Part shown: piece by piece, positions 1 to 8,698 of the stretch
How positions within the stretch are numbered: position 1 is the stretch's first letter
Layout: every line of letters begins with the position of its first letter
Assembly (NCBI RefSeq): GCF_023155805.1
Contig: NZ_JAKNUW010000006.1
Location: forward strand, 87,419 to 151,418
Reading direction: 5' to 3'
Length of the DNA: 64,000 nt
DNA from: Micrococcus lacusdianchii
GTDB taxonomy: Bacteria > Actinomycetota > Actinomycetes > Actinomycetales > Micrococcaceae
Made by a program: the position numbers and the translations under genes
The notes under the pieces: model-generated
Seen by the model: the letters and a program-made list of their open reading frames with translations, nothing else
The model's database searches: none
Told to the model about the DNA's origin: nothing

Positions 1-48
1 CGCGCCGCCGTCACCCTCTGCGCCATCTTCACCTGGCTACGCGCATAA
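1..48 (+). CDS. C-terminal end of an unidentified protein (partial)
   Basis: The first reading frame runs from the window edge to a TAA at 46-48 and would encode a short hydrophobic tail ending in TWLRA. It lies about 50 bases upstream of the GntP-family permease on the same strand, so it could be the last part of an upstream gene of the same sugar-acid operon. Too little is visible to name a family, and the other two forward frames are also open here, so even the frame is uncertain. Confidence 0.3.
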   Translation, partial: RAAVTLCAIFTWLRA

Positions 49-100
49 GGGAGACACGCCCTAGTCTGGCTGGAATCCCCTGCCGCACAAAGGACTTCCG

Positions 101-1504
101 ATGACTGGAATACCGTTTCTGCTCGTCTTCATCCTCGCCGTCGCCCTGATGATCGTCATGATCTCCAGATGGAAGATCCACCCCTTCCTCTCGATCATGG
201 CCGTCGCCTTCGCCTTGGGGATCATCGGTGGGATCCCGCTGGTGAAGTCGACCGGAGCCGAAGGGGAAGCGCCCGTCAAGGGCATCGCCGACGTGATCGG
301 CGAGGGATTCTCCGGGATCTTCACCTCGATCGGCATCGTCATCATCCTGGGCACGCTCATCGGTCTCATCCTGGAGCGCACCGGCGGTGCCTTCAGGATC
401 GCCGATGCGCTCGTGCGGCTCGTCGGCAAGCGCTACCCCGTCCTGGCCATGCAGCTCATGGGCTGGGTGGTCTCCATCCCCGTGTTCTGCGACTCCGGCT
501 TCGTCATTCTCAACCCCATCCGCAAGGCCCTGGCCCGTCGCACCGGGGCGTCAGCCGTGGCGATGACCGTGGCCCTGGCGGCTGGTCTGTACACCTCGCA
601 CGTCTTCATCCCGCCGACCCCGGGGCCCATCGCAGCCGCCCAGAACCTCGGCATCGGTGACCACCTTCTGTTGGTGATCGGCCTCGGCGTCCTCGTCTCG
701 ATCCCCGCACTCCTCGTCGCGTACCTGTACGCCCTCTACATCGGCAAGCGGGTGAGCTCCCCTGAGGAGACCGGCACGGAGGACGCGGATGAGCTGGAGG
801 CAGCTTACGACGCGCTCCGCCGGTCCTACGGGCGGATGCCTGGGACCGCTGCGTCCTTCGCGCCCATCATCGTCCCCATCCTGCTGATGGCTCTCGGCTC
901 GCTCGCATCCGTCCTGAAGTGGACCGGCCCCGCGGGTGACTTCGCCCGATTCCTCGGCACGCCGATGATCGCGCTCGCCGTCGGCACCCTCTGCGCAGTC
1001 GGCGTGCTCTTCAGCGTGCGCCGTGGCGAGACGTTCTACGACCTGACGGAGGAGACCCTCCGGGTCGTCGGCCCCATTCTGTTCATCACGGCGGCCGGCG
1101 GTGTGCTGGGGCGCGTCATCGCCGCCACCGACCTCGTCACCTTCATCGAGAGCAACGCTGCGCAGTTGTCGGTCATCGGACTGTTCTTCCCCTTCCTTGT
1201 CTCCGCCGTTCTGAAGACCGCGCAGGGCTCCTCCACAGTGGCACTCACGACCACGTCGGCCATGGTCTTCCCCATGATGCCCGCACTGGGCTTCGAGACC
1301 CCGGTGGCCAGCGCGCTCGTGGTCATGGCCATTGCGGCCGGCGCCATGACCGTCTCCCACGCCAACGACTCGTACTTCTGGGTGGTCACCAACTTCAGCG
1401 GCATGACGCCCTCGCAGGGTTACCGCACCCAGACGATGGTCACGCTCCTGATGGGACTCACCTCCATCGTGTTCATCTGGCTCCTCGGCCTCGTCCTCGT
1501 CTGA
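101..1504 (+). CDS. GntP-family permease, probably for glycerate or a related sugar acid
   Basis: This 467-residue integral membrane protein has the GntP-family pattern of about 12 or more hydrophobic segments. Family hallmarks visible are the GSSTVALTTTSA stretch near residue 385 and the SHANDSYFWVV stretch near residue 425, both in the substrate-translocating half. The family imports gluconate, glycerate and similar acids with protons. The ATG at 101 follows AAAGGA at 89-94. The adjacent glycerate kinase 29 bases downstream suggests glycerate, or an acid degraded through it, as substrate. A second permease of the same length (11637-13040) is paired with gluconokinase instead. Family is sure; substrate is inferred from context. 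Confidence 0.9.
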   Translation: MTGIPFLLVFILAVALMIVMISRWKIHPFLSIMAVAFALGIIGGIPLVKSTGAEGEAPVKGIADVIGEGFSGIFTSIGIVIILGTLIGLILERTGGAFRIADALVRLVGKRYPVLAMQLMGWVVSIPVFCDSGFVILNPIRKALARRTGASAVAMTVALAAGLYTSHVFIPPTPGPIAAAQNLGIGDHLLLVIGLGVLVSIPALLVAYLYALYIGKRVSSPEETGTEDADELEAAYDALRRSYGRMPGTAASFAPIIVPILLMALGSLASVLKWTGPAGDFARFLGTPMIALAVGTLCAVGVLFSVRRGETFYDLTEETLRVVGPILFITAAGGVLGRVIAATDLVTFIESNAAQLSVIGLFFPFLVSAVLKTAQGSSTVALTTTSAMVFPMMPALGFETPVASALVVMAIAAGAMTVSHANDSYFWVVTNFSGMTPSQGYRTQTMVTLLMGLTSIVFIWLLGLVLV

Positions 1505-1533
1505 CCCCGTCACCTGACTTAGGAGATCCACGC

Positions 1534-2688
1534 GTGCAGCGCATCATCGTCATCCCAGACTCGTTCAAGGGGGCCCTGTCGTCGCGGGAGGCGGGCTCCG
1601 CGATCGCGACGGGTCTGGCGTCGGTCACCGACGCCGAGGTGCTCGTGGTGCCCATCGCCGACGGCGGGGAGGGCACCGTCGAGGCCTTCGTGGCCGCCGC
1701 AGGGGGCGCCTTGCGATCCGCGACCGTCTGCGGGGTGTTCTACGGCGAACGCGTGCCCGTCCACTACGGACTGATCGACCCGGACGTGGCGGTGGTGGAG
1801 ACAGCCTCATGTGCCGGGCTCCCGCTCGCCTCCGGACGCGAGGACACGGGACGGGCCACGACGTTCGGGGTCGGCGAGCAGATCCTCGACGCGGTGTCCG
1901 CCGGCGCGCGCAGAGTCATCGTCGGGGCCGGCGGGAGCGCCACGACGGACGGCGGCACGGGCGCTGCCGCGGCCCTCGGCGTCCGGTTCCTCGATGCCGC
2001 GGGTGAGAGGTTCGTCCCGACCGGCGACACCCTCACCCGGATTGCGCGGATCGACCCCACCCCGGCACGAGACCGGCTCCGCGACGTCGACGTGGAGGTG
2101 ATGTGCGACATCAGCAACCCCCTCACGGGATCGCAGGGTGCAGCCCACGTGTTCGGCCCCCAGAAGGGGGCGGATCCTGCATCAGTGGCGAGCCTGGACA
2201 CCGGACTGGCCCATCTCGCGGGCCTCGTCGAGCGAGACCTCGGGGTCGCGATCGATGCGCTCCCCGGTTCGGGAGCGGCAGGGGGTCTCGCCGGTGGCCT
2301 GCACGCCTTCATCGGGGCCACCTTGAAGCCGGGTATCGACGTCGTCCTCGAGACGGCGGGTTTCCACCACCTCGTGAAGAGCGCTGACCTCGTCATCACC
2401 GGGGAGGGGCGCATCGACGGCCAGTCCTTGGCCGGGAAAGTGCCGATCGGCGTGGCCCAGGCCGTGCGCGCAGCCGGTCGTGCGATCCCGGTGATCGTCC
2501 TCGCCGGCTCCGTGGGACAGGACGCGGACACCCTCTACGACGAGGGCATCACCGCGATCATGCCCATTGGCCGCGGGCCCCAGGACCTGGCGACAGCGAT
2601 CCGCCGTACGGCAGAGGACCTGACCGCGACCGCCCGCGACGTCGGGCGGCTGGTGATGGCCTGCTCCCCCGCCGACCTCACACGGTGA
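1534..2688 (+). CDS. glxK: Glycerate kinase (GlxK/GarK family)
   Basis: The 384-residue product belongs to the type-1 glycerate kinase family, which phosphorylates D-glycerate with ATP to a phosphoglycerate entering glycolysis. It starts with IIVIPDSFKGALSS and contains PIADGGEGT (about residues 41-49) and the glycine-rich VGAGGSATTDGGTGAA, all typical family signatures; full length matches the family. Start is the GTG at 1534 with AGGAGA about 8 bases upstream. It follows the GntP-family permease closely, so uptake and phosphorylation are probably co-expressed. A CdaR-type sugar-diacid regulator, the usual controller of such genes, lies downstream in one broken and one intact copy. Confidence 0.93.
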   Translation: MQRIIVIPDSFKGALSSREAGSAIATGLASVTDAEVLVVPIADGGEGTVEAFVAAAGGALRSATVCGVFYGERVPVHYGLIDPDVAVVETASCAGLPLASGREDTGRATTFGVGEQILDAVSAGARRVIVGAGGSATTDGGTGAAAALGVRFLDAAGERFVPTGDTLTRIARIDPTPARDRLRDVDVEVMCDISNPLTGSQGAAHVFGPQKGADPASVASLDTGLAHLAGLVERDLGVAIDALPGSGAAGGLAGGLHAFIGATLKPGIDVVLETAGFHHLVKSADLVITGEGRIDGQSLAGKVPIGVAQAVRAAGRAIPVIVLAGSVGQDADTLYDEGITAIMPIGRGPQDLATAIRRTAEDLTATARDVGRLVMACSPADLTR

Positions 2689-2689
2689 G

Positions 2690-3106
2690 GAGGGTGAGGA
2701 CGGGGACGGGAATCGGCTGGTCCTGGCCCACGAGGACACGGCGGCCTTGCGCCACATGGCGGTGTTCGACGCGATCGTCAACAACGCCGACCGCAAGGGC
2801 GCCCACATCCTCGCCATGCCCGGTGGTCACCGGTACGGCGTGGACCACGGGCTGACCTTCCATGTGGAGGACAAGCTGCGCACCGTGCTGTGGGGCTGGC
2901 TCGGTGAGGCGCTGAGCGAGGAGGAGCGCGACGGCGTGGGGCGCGTTCTCGACGGGCTCGACAGTGAGCTGGGGCGGGGGCTGGCGGAGCTGCTCAGTGC
3001 CGAGGAAGTCGAAGCCCTTGCCGAACGCTGTGCCCAGTTGCTCGACGACGGGATCTTCCCTGCCCCGAGCGGGCTGACGCCGGCCGTGCCCTGGCCGCTG
3101 TTCTGA
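2690..3106 (+). pseudogene. 3' remnant of a SCO1664-family protein
   Basis: In frame from about 2690 to the TGA at 3106 the sequence encodes a recognisable C-terminal half of the actinobacterial SCO1664 family (distantly kinase-like): the segments AVFDAIVNNADRKGAH, GVDHGLTFHVEDKLR and LWGWLGE are intact. The N-terminal half is missing because the reading frame emerges directly from the end of the glycerate kinase gene, with no credible start before a TTG at 2747. I read this as a deletion remnant: the upstream part was lost when the glycerate module was joined here. Function of the family is not known to me. Confidence 0.75.
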
Positions 3107-3120
3107 CGGGCCTGAGGCGT

Positions 3121-3240
3121 CAGGCAGGACTCGCTGATGCCGAAGTCCTTCGCGATCTGGTTCAACCGGGCGCCAGGTTCGCGGTTCAGTGCGACGCGGA
3201 CGACGTCATCACGGAACTCTTTGGGGTATGGGGCGGGCAT
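3121..3240 (-). pseudogene. IS3-type transposase OrfA fragment (first 40 codons)
   Basis: On the minus strand, an ATG at 3240 opens a typical IS3-family OrfA N-terminus: MPAPYPKEFRDDVVRVA-like beginning followed by IAKDFGISESCL, the first part of a helix-turn-helix. Similarity stops abruptly at 3121, next to the end of the SCO1664 remnant. No OrfB, DDE domain or terminal repeats are visible. It marks an old transposition or recombination event in the decayed zone 2.7-4.2 kb. Confidence 0.7.
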
Positions 3241-3335
3241 GTGTACCGACGCGCCCCGCGACGCCTGACGACTCACAGATCCTGCAGTCCGAGTCGGTGC
3301 GACTCTGTGGAGACAACCCGGAGAGGGAGGCGGGC

Positions 3336-4210
3336 ATGGCGCCGGATGGTTCGACCAATGAGATCGCGCGGCACCTGCTCGAGGCCAACGAGGATCGGCT
3401 GGCGGCGCTCGCCCCGGTGCTCATGGACCGGGTGGCCGAGGAGATTGGCCTGCCGGCGCCACCGCTCGACCACAAGTGGCCGGCCGACGTCATCGAGGCC
3501 ACCCGCGAGTTCCTCGTCTGTGTCGCGACCGATGACATGGAGCGGCTGGGGGGCGAGCGGTGGGATCGTCGAGCGGGTCGGGCTGGAGTCGGCCCGCGGT
3601 GGGGTCGAGGCAGAGGCACTCTACGACTCCATCCGCGTGGCTGCGCGCCTGGCCCAGGCGGAGGTCCACCGAGCGGTCCTGCTCGCTCCCCAGCACCTCG
3701 ACCCCGAGGCCGTCCTCGGGCTGCCGGTCGCTGCGGACGCACTGGCCACCACCCTTCGCCCGCTCATGGCCGACGTCGACTGCATCGTCGGGCCTGCCGT
3801 GCCGATCACCGAGTTTCCCGACTCCCTCGCGATGGGGCAGCGGCTCAGCGCCCTTCGGGCCGTCGCCCACTCGGGGCCGACCTTCGTCGACGACTCCCTG
3901 CTCGAGTTCGTCTGCGTGGCCGACCCGGTCGCCTGCGGGCCCTGCGGCGCAAGTACTTCGGAGAGCTCGACCGGCTGCCGAGGACCAGCGCGCGGTGCTC
4001 GTCGAGACGCTCCGCCAGTGGTTGCTCCAGTGGGGCAACCGGCCGGGGATCGCCCAGGCCCTCACGGTTCACCCGCAGACCATGAGCGGTCGTCTGCACC
4101 GATTACGTGACCTGCTCGCCGACGATCTTGAGGACGCCGTCGTCAGGGCCGAGCTGCTCGTGCTGCTCACGGCCGAGGGGCCGCCTGATCGGCGACCCCT
4201 CTTGTGCTCT
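3336..4210 (+). pseudogene. Broken CdaR/PucR-type sugar-diacid regulator
   Basis: Compared with the intact paralogue at 5063-6211, this copy begins at an ATG at 3336, shifts frame in a run of six G at 3548-3553, shifts again near 3940 and near 3985, and lacks about 120 codons of the middle region (between the residues around LGLPVAADALATT and the VGPAVP motif). The C-terminal regulatory helix-turn-helix region remains legible (ETLRQWLLQWGNRPG, VHPQTMSGRLHRLRDLL). Three shifts plus an internal deletion make it a clear pseudogene rather than a sequencing artefact. It is a diverged relative of the intact gene, not a recent copy. Confidence 0.8.
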
Positions 4211-4265
4211 CCATGTCAGGAGAGTGACCACCCCGGGGACCTCCCCGGTCCGCGGTGTGAGTTGG

Positions 4266-4826
4266 TCAGTAGTCGTAGGAGAGCGGGGTGCGGTTGCTCA
4301 TCCACTCGTCGCGCGGCTCGATGATGACCCACTTGGCCTCGGGGTAGCTGACCGCCTGGACCGACGCCTTGTACTGCGCCTGCTCCCTGGTGACACCGGA
4401 GAGGGTCGTGGCGCGGAGGCTCCACTGGACGCTGCTGCCCGGTCGGGTCCCCGCGAAGGGGAGGGTGATCGTGACCACGTTGCCGGACCCCGTCGCGGTC
4501 CCCGGGCCGCTGTTCTTGAAGGCCCCCGTGTACACCGACGGGTCGAGGGTGACCGTGATGACGATGTCGTAGGGGTAGGGCTGGTTCTTGTCCGCGATGC
4601 AGTCCTGGTAGTTGTTCGGCGAGTACCGAACCGTACCGCTGATCTGGTCGCGGTTGTTGTTGATCGGCTGGCGGCCGTTGGAGGCCCACATGTCGAAGAC
4701 GTAGCACTCGTTCGGCTTCGGCGACGCGGCGGCGGTGGGGGCCGAGACGGCCAGGGCGACGGCCGGGGCCGACCAAGCGACGCCCTTGGTGACGGTTCGG
4801 CGGGAGACGGCAGAGGGACTGGTCAT
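4266..4826 (-). CDS. Tat-exported protein of unknown function
   Basis: The 186-residue product starts at the ATG at 4826, preceded by AGGAG at six bases. It opens with a twin-arginine signal (SRRTVTKG followed by the hydrophobic AWSAPAVALAVSAPTAAA and an Ala cleavage site near residue 34), so it is predicted to be folded before export. The mature part is rich in Asn, Thr, Ser and aromatics with alternating hydrophobic residues, suggesting a beta-sandwich secreted or surface protein; I recognise no family. Its base composition is visibly less GC-rich than the neighbours. A second protein with the same type of leader and exactly the same length lies at 38841-39401. It is divergent from the CdaR-type regulator. 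Confidence 0.75.
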   Translation of the reverse strand: MTSPSAVSRRTVTKGVAWSAPAVALAVSAPTAAASPKPNECYVFDMWASNGRQPINNNRDQISGTVRYSPNNYQDCIADKNQPYPYDIVITVTLDPSVYTGAFKNSGPGTATGSGNVVTITLPFAGTRPGSSVQWSLRATTLSGVTREQAQYKASVQAVSYPEAKWVIIEPRDEWMSNRTPLSYDY

Positions 4827-4923
4827 GAGATTCTCCTGCAGGCAATCGGATGGGTGGCACCCCACCATACGGATTCCATAAGTCATCATAAACGCGCGAG
4901 ACCCGGGCGCGCCATGGCCTGAT

Positions 4924-4951
4924 GTGACAAGTTCCGGTGACGCATTGTCAC
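4924..4951. promoter_or_regulatory. Inverted repeat, candidate operator
   Basis: GTGACAA (4924-4930) and TTGTCAC (4945-4951) are perfect 7-base inverted repeats separated by 14 bases, so their centres are 21 bases apart, two helical turns. The right arm overlaps the proposed -35 of the promoter for the CdaR-type regulator. It is a plausible binding site for that regulator itself or for another dimeric factor; no binding evidence is available. Confidence 0.45.
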
Positions 4952-4974
4952 TCGACGCCAAGGCTCGCTACTTT
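4945..4974 (+). promoter_or_regulatory. Candidate promoter of the CdaR-type regulator
   Basis: TTGTCA (4945-4950) and TACTTT (4969-4974) are separated by 18 bases and resemble a housekeeping promoter reading toward the start at 5063, which would leave a leader of roughly 80 bases. The -35 hexamer is part of the inverted repeat at 4924-4951. Confidence 0.45.
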
Positions 4975-5062
4975 GGACAAATACTGTTCATGATCATGCC
5001 AGCGAGCGGAACACCATGGCGGGGTGGAGGCCAGGTGGATCGCGAGAACCAGGGGAGTCCGA

Positions 5063-6211
5063 ATGCCGATGAAGGCGCTGGGCCGCCACGTCTTGGCGGC
5101 GTACGCGGAGGAGAAGACGCGCCTGACTCAACGACTCGTGACGGAGGTCGCCACCGAGCTCGGGGTCCCGCCGGTGGCGATCGAGCGGCACTGGCCGGTG
5201 GATGTCGGTGAGGTCCTCATGGAGTTCCTCGACTGCGTCGTCACCAACGACATCGACCGCGTCGCCGCGCGGGGCAGCATCTTCGAGCGGCTCGGGAGAG
5301 AATGTGCCCGCGGGGGAGTCGACGTCGATCTGTTGGTCTCGGGGCTGCGGATCGCCGTCGCCCGCTGTCAGGCGCAGGTCCACCGGGCCATCCTCGGGGC
5401 CGACCGCCAGGACGACGACAGTGAGAGTGTCATCGGGCTGCTGAGCCGGGTGATGACCGTCGGGGAGGCCGTCGTGTCTGCGTCGCAGCGTGGACACGAC
5501 CTGGCCGACCTGGACGACGGCGACGAGGACGAGGCGCTGCGGCGACTGGCCAGCGTGCTGATGTACGGTCGGGGCGACCCGAGCGACCTGGTCGCCGAGG
5601 TCGGGTGGCAGCCGAGCACCAAGGTCTGCGCCATCCTCACCTCCGCGGACTCCGGGCCGCAGATCCGCCGGCGTGCCGACGTCAAGGTCGCCTACTACGA
5701 CCGGGCCAGCGACGTGGTCCTCATCCATCCCGTGGCGGACGGGAAGCAGTCCAGCTCCCTGCAGTCGCTGCTCGTCGGTCACACCTGCGTGGTCGGCCCG
5801 GCCGTGCCCTTGGACGAGCTGCCCGGCTCGCTGGCGCTGGCGACACGCACGGAGCTGCTCGACTCGTCGGCCGAGGGGATCACCTTCGCCGACGATGTCC
5901 TCCTCGAGCTGGCGATGAGTGCGGACCCGGCAGTGATCACCGCGCTGCAGCGCAAGCACTTGGGGGAGTTCGACTTCGAGGCGGAGGACCACCCCGACGT
6001 GCTGGCCTCGACGCTGCACGAGTGGCTGCTCCAGTGGGGCCATCGCCCGGGCATCGCCACGTCGCTGGACGTGCACCCGCAGACCGTGAGCCATCGGATC
6101 AAACGGATCAAGGACGGGTTGGCCTACGACCTGGAGGACCCGCGGGTGCGCGCCGAGCTGCTCGTGCTGCTCACCGCCATGTCCGTGCGCAATGCATGGC
6201 AGGCGCCCTGA
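5063..6211 (+). CDS. CdaR/PucR-family transcriptional regulator
   Basis: The 382-residue product has the N-terminal alpha-helical region seen in actinobacterial PucR/CdaR-type regulators, a middle GGDEF-like region (ALRRLASVLMYGRGDPSDLVAEVGW about residues 158-182, later VGPAVPLDELPG), and a C-terminal helix-turn-helix (QWGHRPGIATSLDVHPQTVS about 332-352). Such regulators commonly activate sugar-diacid, glycerate or purine catabolic genes. I place the start at the ATG at 5063 behind AGGGGAG (5051-5057); a GTG at 5024 is in frame but has no better ribosome site. It probably controls the permease and glycerate kinase at 101-2688, though decayed genes now separate them. Confidence 0.85.
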   Translation: MPMKALGRHVLAAYAEEKTRLTQRLVTEVATELGVPPVAIERHWPVDVGEVLMEFLDCVVTNDIDRVAARGSIFERLGRECARGGVDVDLLVSGLRIAVARCQAQVHRAILGADRQDDDSESVIGLLSRVMTVGEAVVSASQRGHDLADLDDGDEDEALRRLASVLMYGRGDPSDLVAEVGWQPSTKVCAILTSADSGPQIRRRADVKVAYYDRASDVVLIHPVADGKQSSSLQSLLVGHTCVVGPAVPLDELPGSLALATRTELLDSSAEGITFADDVLLELAMSADPAVITALQRKHLGEFDFEAEDHPDVLASTLHEWLLQWGHRPGIATSLDVHPQTVSHRIKRIKDGLAYDLEDPRVRAELLVLLTAMSVRNAWQAP

Positions 6212-6291
6212 ACGGCGTGGCGTAGGACACATCCGGCGCCGATGCAGGAGCATGCTGGGGTTCACCACATCGGATAGGAGGATCGACGTGT

Positions 6292-6313
6292 CCCCTCCTT
6301 CGGTACGGGAGGG
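6292..6313. terminator. Short hairpin between convergent genes
   Basis: CCCTCC (6293-6298) pairs with GGGAGG (6307-6312) around an 8-base loop, between the end of the CdaR-type regulator and the end of ychF. It could terminate either transcript. The stem is only six or seven base pairs and no T-run follows. Confidence 0.35.
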
Positions 6314-6325
6314 CGCCTGACACTG

Positions 6326-7411
6326 CTAGACGTTGAAGCGGAATTCGACCACGTCGCCGTCCTTCATCACATAGTCCTTGCCCTCCATGCGCACCTTGCC
6401 GGCAGCCTTGGCATCGGCCATGGACCCGGCAGCGATCAGATCGTCGAAACTCACGATCTCCGCCTTGATGAAGCCGCGCTGAAAGTCGGTGTGGATCACG
6501 CCGGCGGCCTCGGGCGCCGTCGCGCCGACCGGGATGGTCCACGCGCGCGTCTCCTTCGGCCCGGCCGTCAGGTACGTCTGCAGGCCGAGGGTGGAGAAGC
6601 CGACGCGGGCCAGCTGGTCCAGCCCGGACTCGTCCTGCCCGGCCATCTCCAGCATCTCGGCGGCCTCCTCCTCGGAGAGCTCCACGAGGTCGGACTCGAG
6701 CTTGGCGTCCAGGAACACGGCGTCGGCGGGGGCCACCAGATCGCGCAGCTCCTGCTGCTTGGCCTCGTCCCCCAGCACACCCTCGTCCGAGTTGAACACG
6801 TAGATGAACGGCTTGGCGGTGAGCAGGCTCAGCTCGCGCAGCCGGTCCATGTCCAGCTTGTCCTTGTCCTTCGCCGCGAAGATCGTCTCGCCCCGCTCCA
6901 GCACCGCGAGCGCGGCCTTGAGCGCCTCGAGGTCCGCGGGCTCCTTCTTCTTGCCCTTGACCTCCTTCTCGACGCGCGGGATCGCCTTCTCCACGGTCTG
7001 CATGTCCGCGATGATCAGCTCGGTGTTGATGGTCTCCATGTCCGAGGCCGGGTCCACCGTGCCGTCCACGTGGACGACGTCGCCGTCGTCGAACGCGCGC
7101 ACCACCTGGGCGATCGCGTGGGCCTCGCGGATGTTCGCCAGGAACTGATTGCCCAGGCCCTCCCCCTCGGAGGCGCCCTTCACGATGCCGGCGATGTCCA
7201 CGAAGGACACCGTCGCCGGCAGGATGCGCTCGGAGCCGAAGATCTCGGCCAGCTGGGGCAGCCGCCCGTCCGGCAGGTTCACCACGCCCACGTTCGGCTC
7301 GATCGTCGCGAACGGGTAGTTCGCCGCGAGCACGGTCTGACGGGTGAGCGCGTTGAAGAGGGTCGACTTGCCCACATTGGGCAGCCCCACGAATCCGATA
7401 GTCAAAGCCAC
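6326..7411 (-). CDS. ychF: Redox-regulated ATPase/ribosome-associated GTPase-like YchF
   Basis: The 361-residue product is a full-length YchF of the Obg superfamily, an ATP-preferring P-loop protein that binds ribosomes and modulates stress responses. Visible are the P-loop GLPNVGKS (residues 9-16), the DIAGIVKGA switch region, FNSDEG in the position of the family's NxxE motif, and the C-terminal TGS-like domain with [20 protein letters not shown] and a Val-rich end. It appears monocistronic, between a hairpin upstream and a convergent regulator downstream. Confidence 0.97.
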   Translation of the reverse strand: MALTIGFVGLPNVGKSTLFNALTRQTVLAANYPFATIEPNVGVVNLPDGRLPQLAEIFGSERILPATVSFVDIAGIVKGASEGEGLGNQFLANIREAHAIAQVVRAFDDGDVVHVDGTVDPASDMETINTELIIADMQTVEKAIPRVEKEVKGKKKEPADLEALKAALAVLERGETIFAAKDKDKLDMDRLRELSLLTAKPFIYVFNSDEGVLGDEAKQQELRDLVAPADAVFLDAKLESDLVELSEEEAAEMLEMAGQDESGLDQLARVGFSTLGLQTYLTAGPKETRAWTIPVGATAPEAAGVIHTDFQRGFIKAEIVSFDDLIAAGSMADAKAAGKVRMEGKDYVMKDGDVVEFRFNV

Positions 7412-7446
7412 TCCGCCACTCTACCGGGGCGTCCGGGCGCGCGAAC

Positions 7447-7478
7447 GGCGCTGCACCTCCAGGCGGAGGTGCAGCGCC
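7447..7478 (-). terminator. Strong hairpin terminator of hsp20
   Basis: A perfect 14-base-pair stem (GGCGCTGCACCTCC and its complement) with a 4-base loop lies 16 bases downstream of the hsp20 stop and upstream of ychF. There is no T-run, as is common for terminators in very GC-rich actinobacteria. Confidence 0.7.
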
Positions 7479-7494
7479 GTCGTCGTGGGTCAGA

Positions 7495-7965
7495 TCAGGA
7501 CTGGCTGACCTCGCCCTGCTCGGGCTGGGTGACCTCCTGGCCCGCCACGGTGTCGGTGGCGGAGGCGCCCACGTTCACCTGGATCTTGCGGGGCTTGGCC
7601 TGCTCGGCCACCGGGATGGACAGCACGAGGACGCCGTCGCGGTAGTCGGCCGCGATCTTGTCCAGCGCCAGGCCCTGGCCGAGGGTCAGCTGGCGAGCGA
7701 AGGTGCCGGCGGCGCGCTCGCGGGTGAGCCACTGGCGGCCCTCCTTGGCGGTCTGCTCACGGCGCTCGGCGCGCACGGTGAGGGTGCGCTCCTCCACGTC
7801 CACGTCGATCGAGGACGGATCCACGCCCGGCAGCTCGATCTCCGCGGTGAAGACGTCGCCCTCGCGGTAGAGGTTCAGAGGCATGGAGGTGGTGCCGGCG
7901 GCGCGGGTGATGCCGTTCATCAGGCGCTCCATCTCACGGAACGGGTCGACGGGGGTACGGGCCAT
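7495..7965 (-). CDS. Small heat-shock protein, Hsp20/alpha-crystallin family
   Basis: The 156-residue ATP-independent holdase chaperone has a short N-terminal arm (PVDPFREMERLMN), an alpha-crystallin domain from about residue 28 to 125 (including FTAEIELPGVDPSSIDVDVEERTL and YRDGVLVLSIPVAE) and a C-terminal I-x-V anchor (KIQVNV). I start at the ATG at 7965 because AAGGAGA sits eight bases before it; an upstream in-frame extension of 20 codons is basic and unlike the family. It is expected to be stress-induced, but I could not find a convincing HAIR or CIRCE element upstream. Confidence 0.93.
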   Translation of the reverse strand: MARTPVDPFREMERLMNGITRAAGTTSMPLNLYREGDVFTAEIELPGVDPSSIDVDVEERTLTVRAERREQTAKEGRQWLTRERAAGTFARQLTLGQGLALDKIAADYRDGVLVLSIPVAEQAKPRKIQVNVGASATDTVAGQEVTQPEQGEVSQS

Positions 7966-8060
7966 GGTGGTTCTCCTTCGGATCGGCGGCCGCCCACGTG
8001 CCGGACGGCCATCTGACCGGTGCAACGCGGCCGGTCCCCAGTGTATTCCAAGAACGTGAG

Positions 8061-8594
8061 TCAGTGCCGCTCAATTTCGACGAGCGCAGCGCGGAACGCA
8101 CTTTCGGCCCGCTCACCGAAGGGCACGAAGATCGCTTCCTGGACGACGTCGCCGACCTCCTCCGCCATCGCGTAGCAGGTCTCGACGGCGATGCGCGCCG
8201 CGTCGTCCATCGGCCAGCCGTAGACGCCCGCGGAGATGGCCGGGAAGGCGACCGTGGCTGCGCCGAGCCCGTGCGCCACCCGCAGGGACTCGCGGTAGCA
8301 GGAGGCGAGGATCTCCGACTTGTCCTTGGTCTTGGCCCAGACCGGGCCGACCGTGTGGATGACCCAGCGGGCGGGCAGGTCCCCTGCCGTGGTGGCGACG
8401 GCCTGGCCCTGCGGCAACCCGTCCTTGTACTTGCCGGCACGGAGCTCCTTGCACTCGGCGAGGATGGCCTTGCCGCCGCGGCGGTGGATGGCGCCGTCCA
8501 CTCCCCCGCCGCCGAGCAGCGTGGAGTTGGCGGCGTTGACGATCGCGTCCGCGCGCGTCTGCGTGATGTCCCCGGGGGCGATGGTGAGCTTCAT
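8061..8594 (-). CDS. Macrodomain protein (O-acetyl-ADP-ribose deacetylase type)
   Basis: The 177-residue single-domain protein matches the bacterial MacroD/YmdB class that removes acetyl or ADP-ribosyl groups from ADP-ribose derivatives. Signature elements are [23 protein letters not shown] near residues 15-40 (Asn ligands and glycine-rich loop), [10 protein letters not shown], and [13 protein letters not shown]. It stands alone between divergent and parallel genes. Substrate in this organism is unknown. Confidence 0.92.
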   Translation of the reverse strand: MKLTIAPGDITQTRADAIVNAANSTLLGGGGVDGAIHRRGGKAILAECKELRAGKYKDGLPQGQAVATTAGDLPARWVIHTVGPVWAKTKDKSEILASCYRESLRVAHGLGAATVAFPAISAGVYGWPMDDAARIAVETCYAMAEEVGDVVQEAIFVPFGERAESAFRAALVEIERH

Positions 8595-8698
8595 GCCCGC
8601 CAGGCTAGGCCCGGGGAAGCCGGCTGTGACAGGGGCGGACGGCGCACCGGCCCGTTCTCCGCAGTGGCGGGGGCACAGCCTCTGCCATACTCGGCCGC

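Noticed and set aside
6286..6320. Ten-codon frame with GGAGG ribosome site and GTG start (GTG TCC CCT …) after the CdaR-type gene
   Set aside because: It overlaps the hairpin, has no conserved feature and lies between convergent genes; too short to support as a peptide.
7966..8060. HAIR/HspR or CIRCE site upstream of hsp20
   Set aside because: No inverted repeat of the right spacing was found; only weak promoter-like hexamers.
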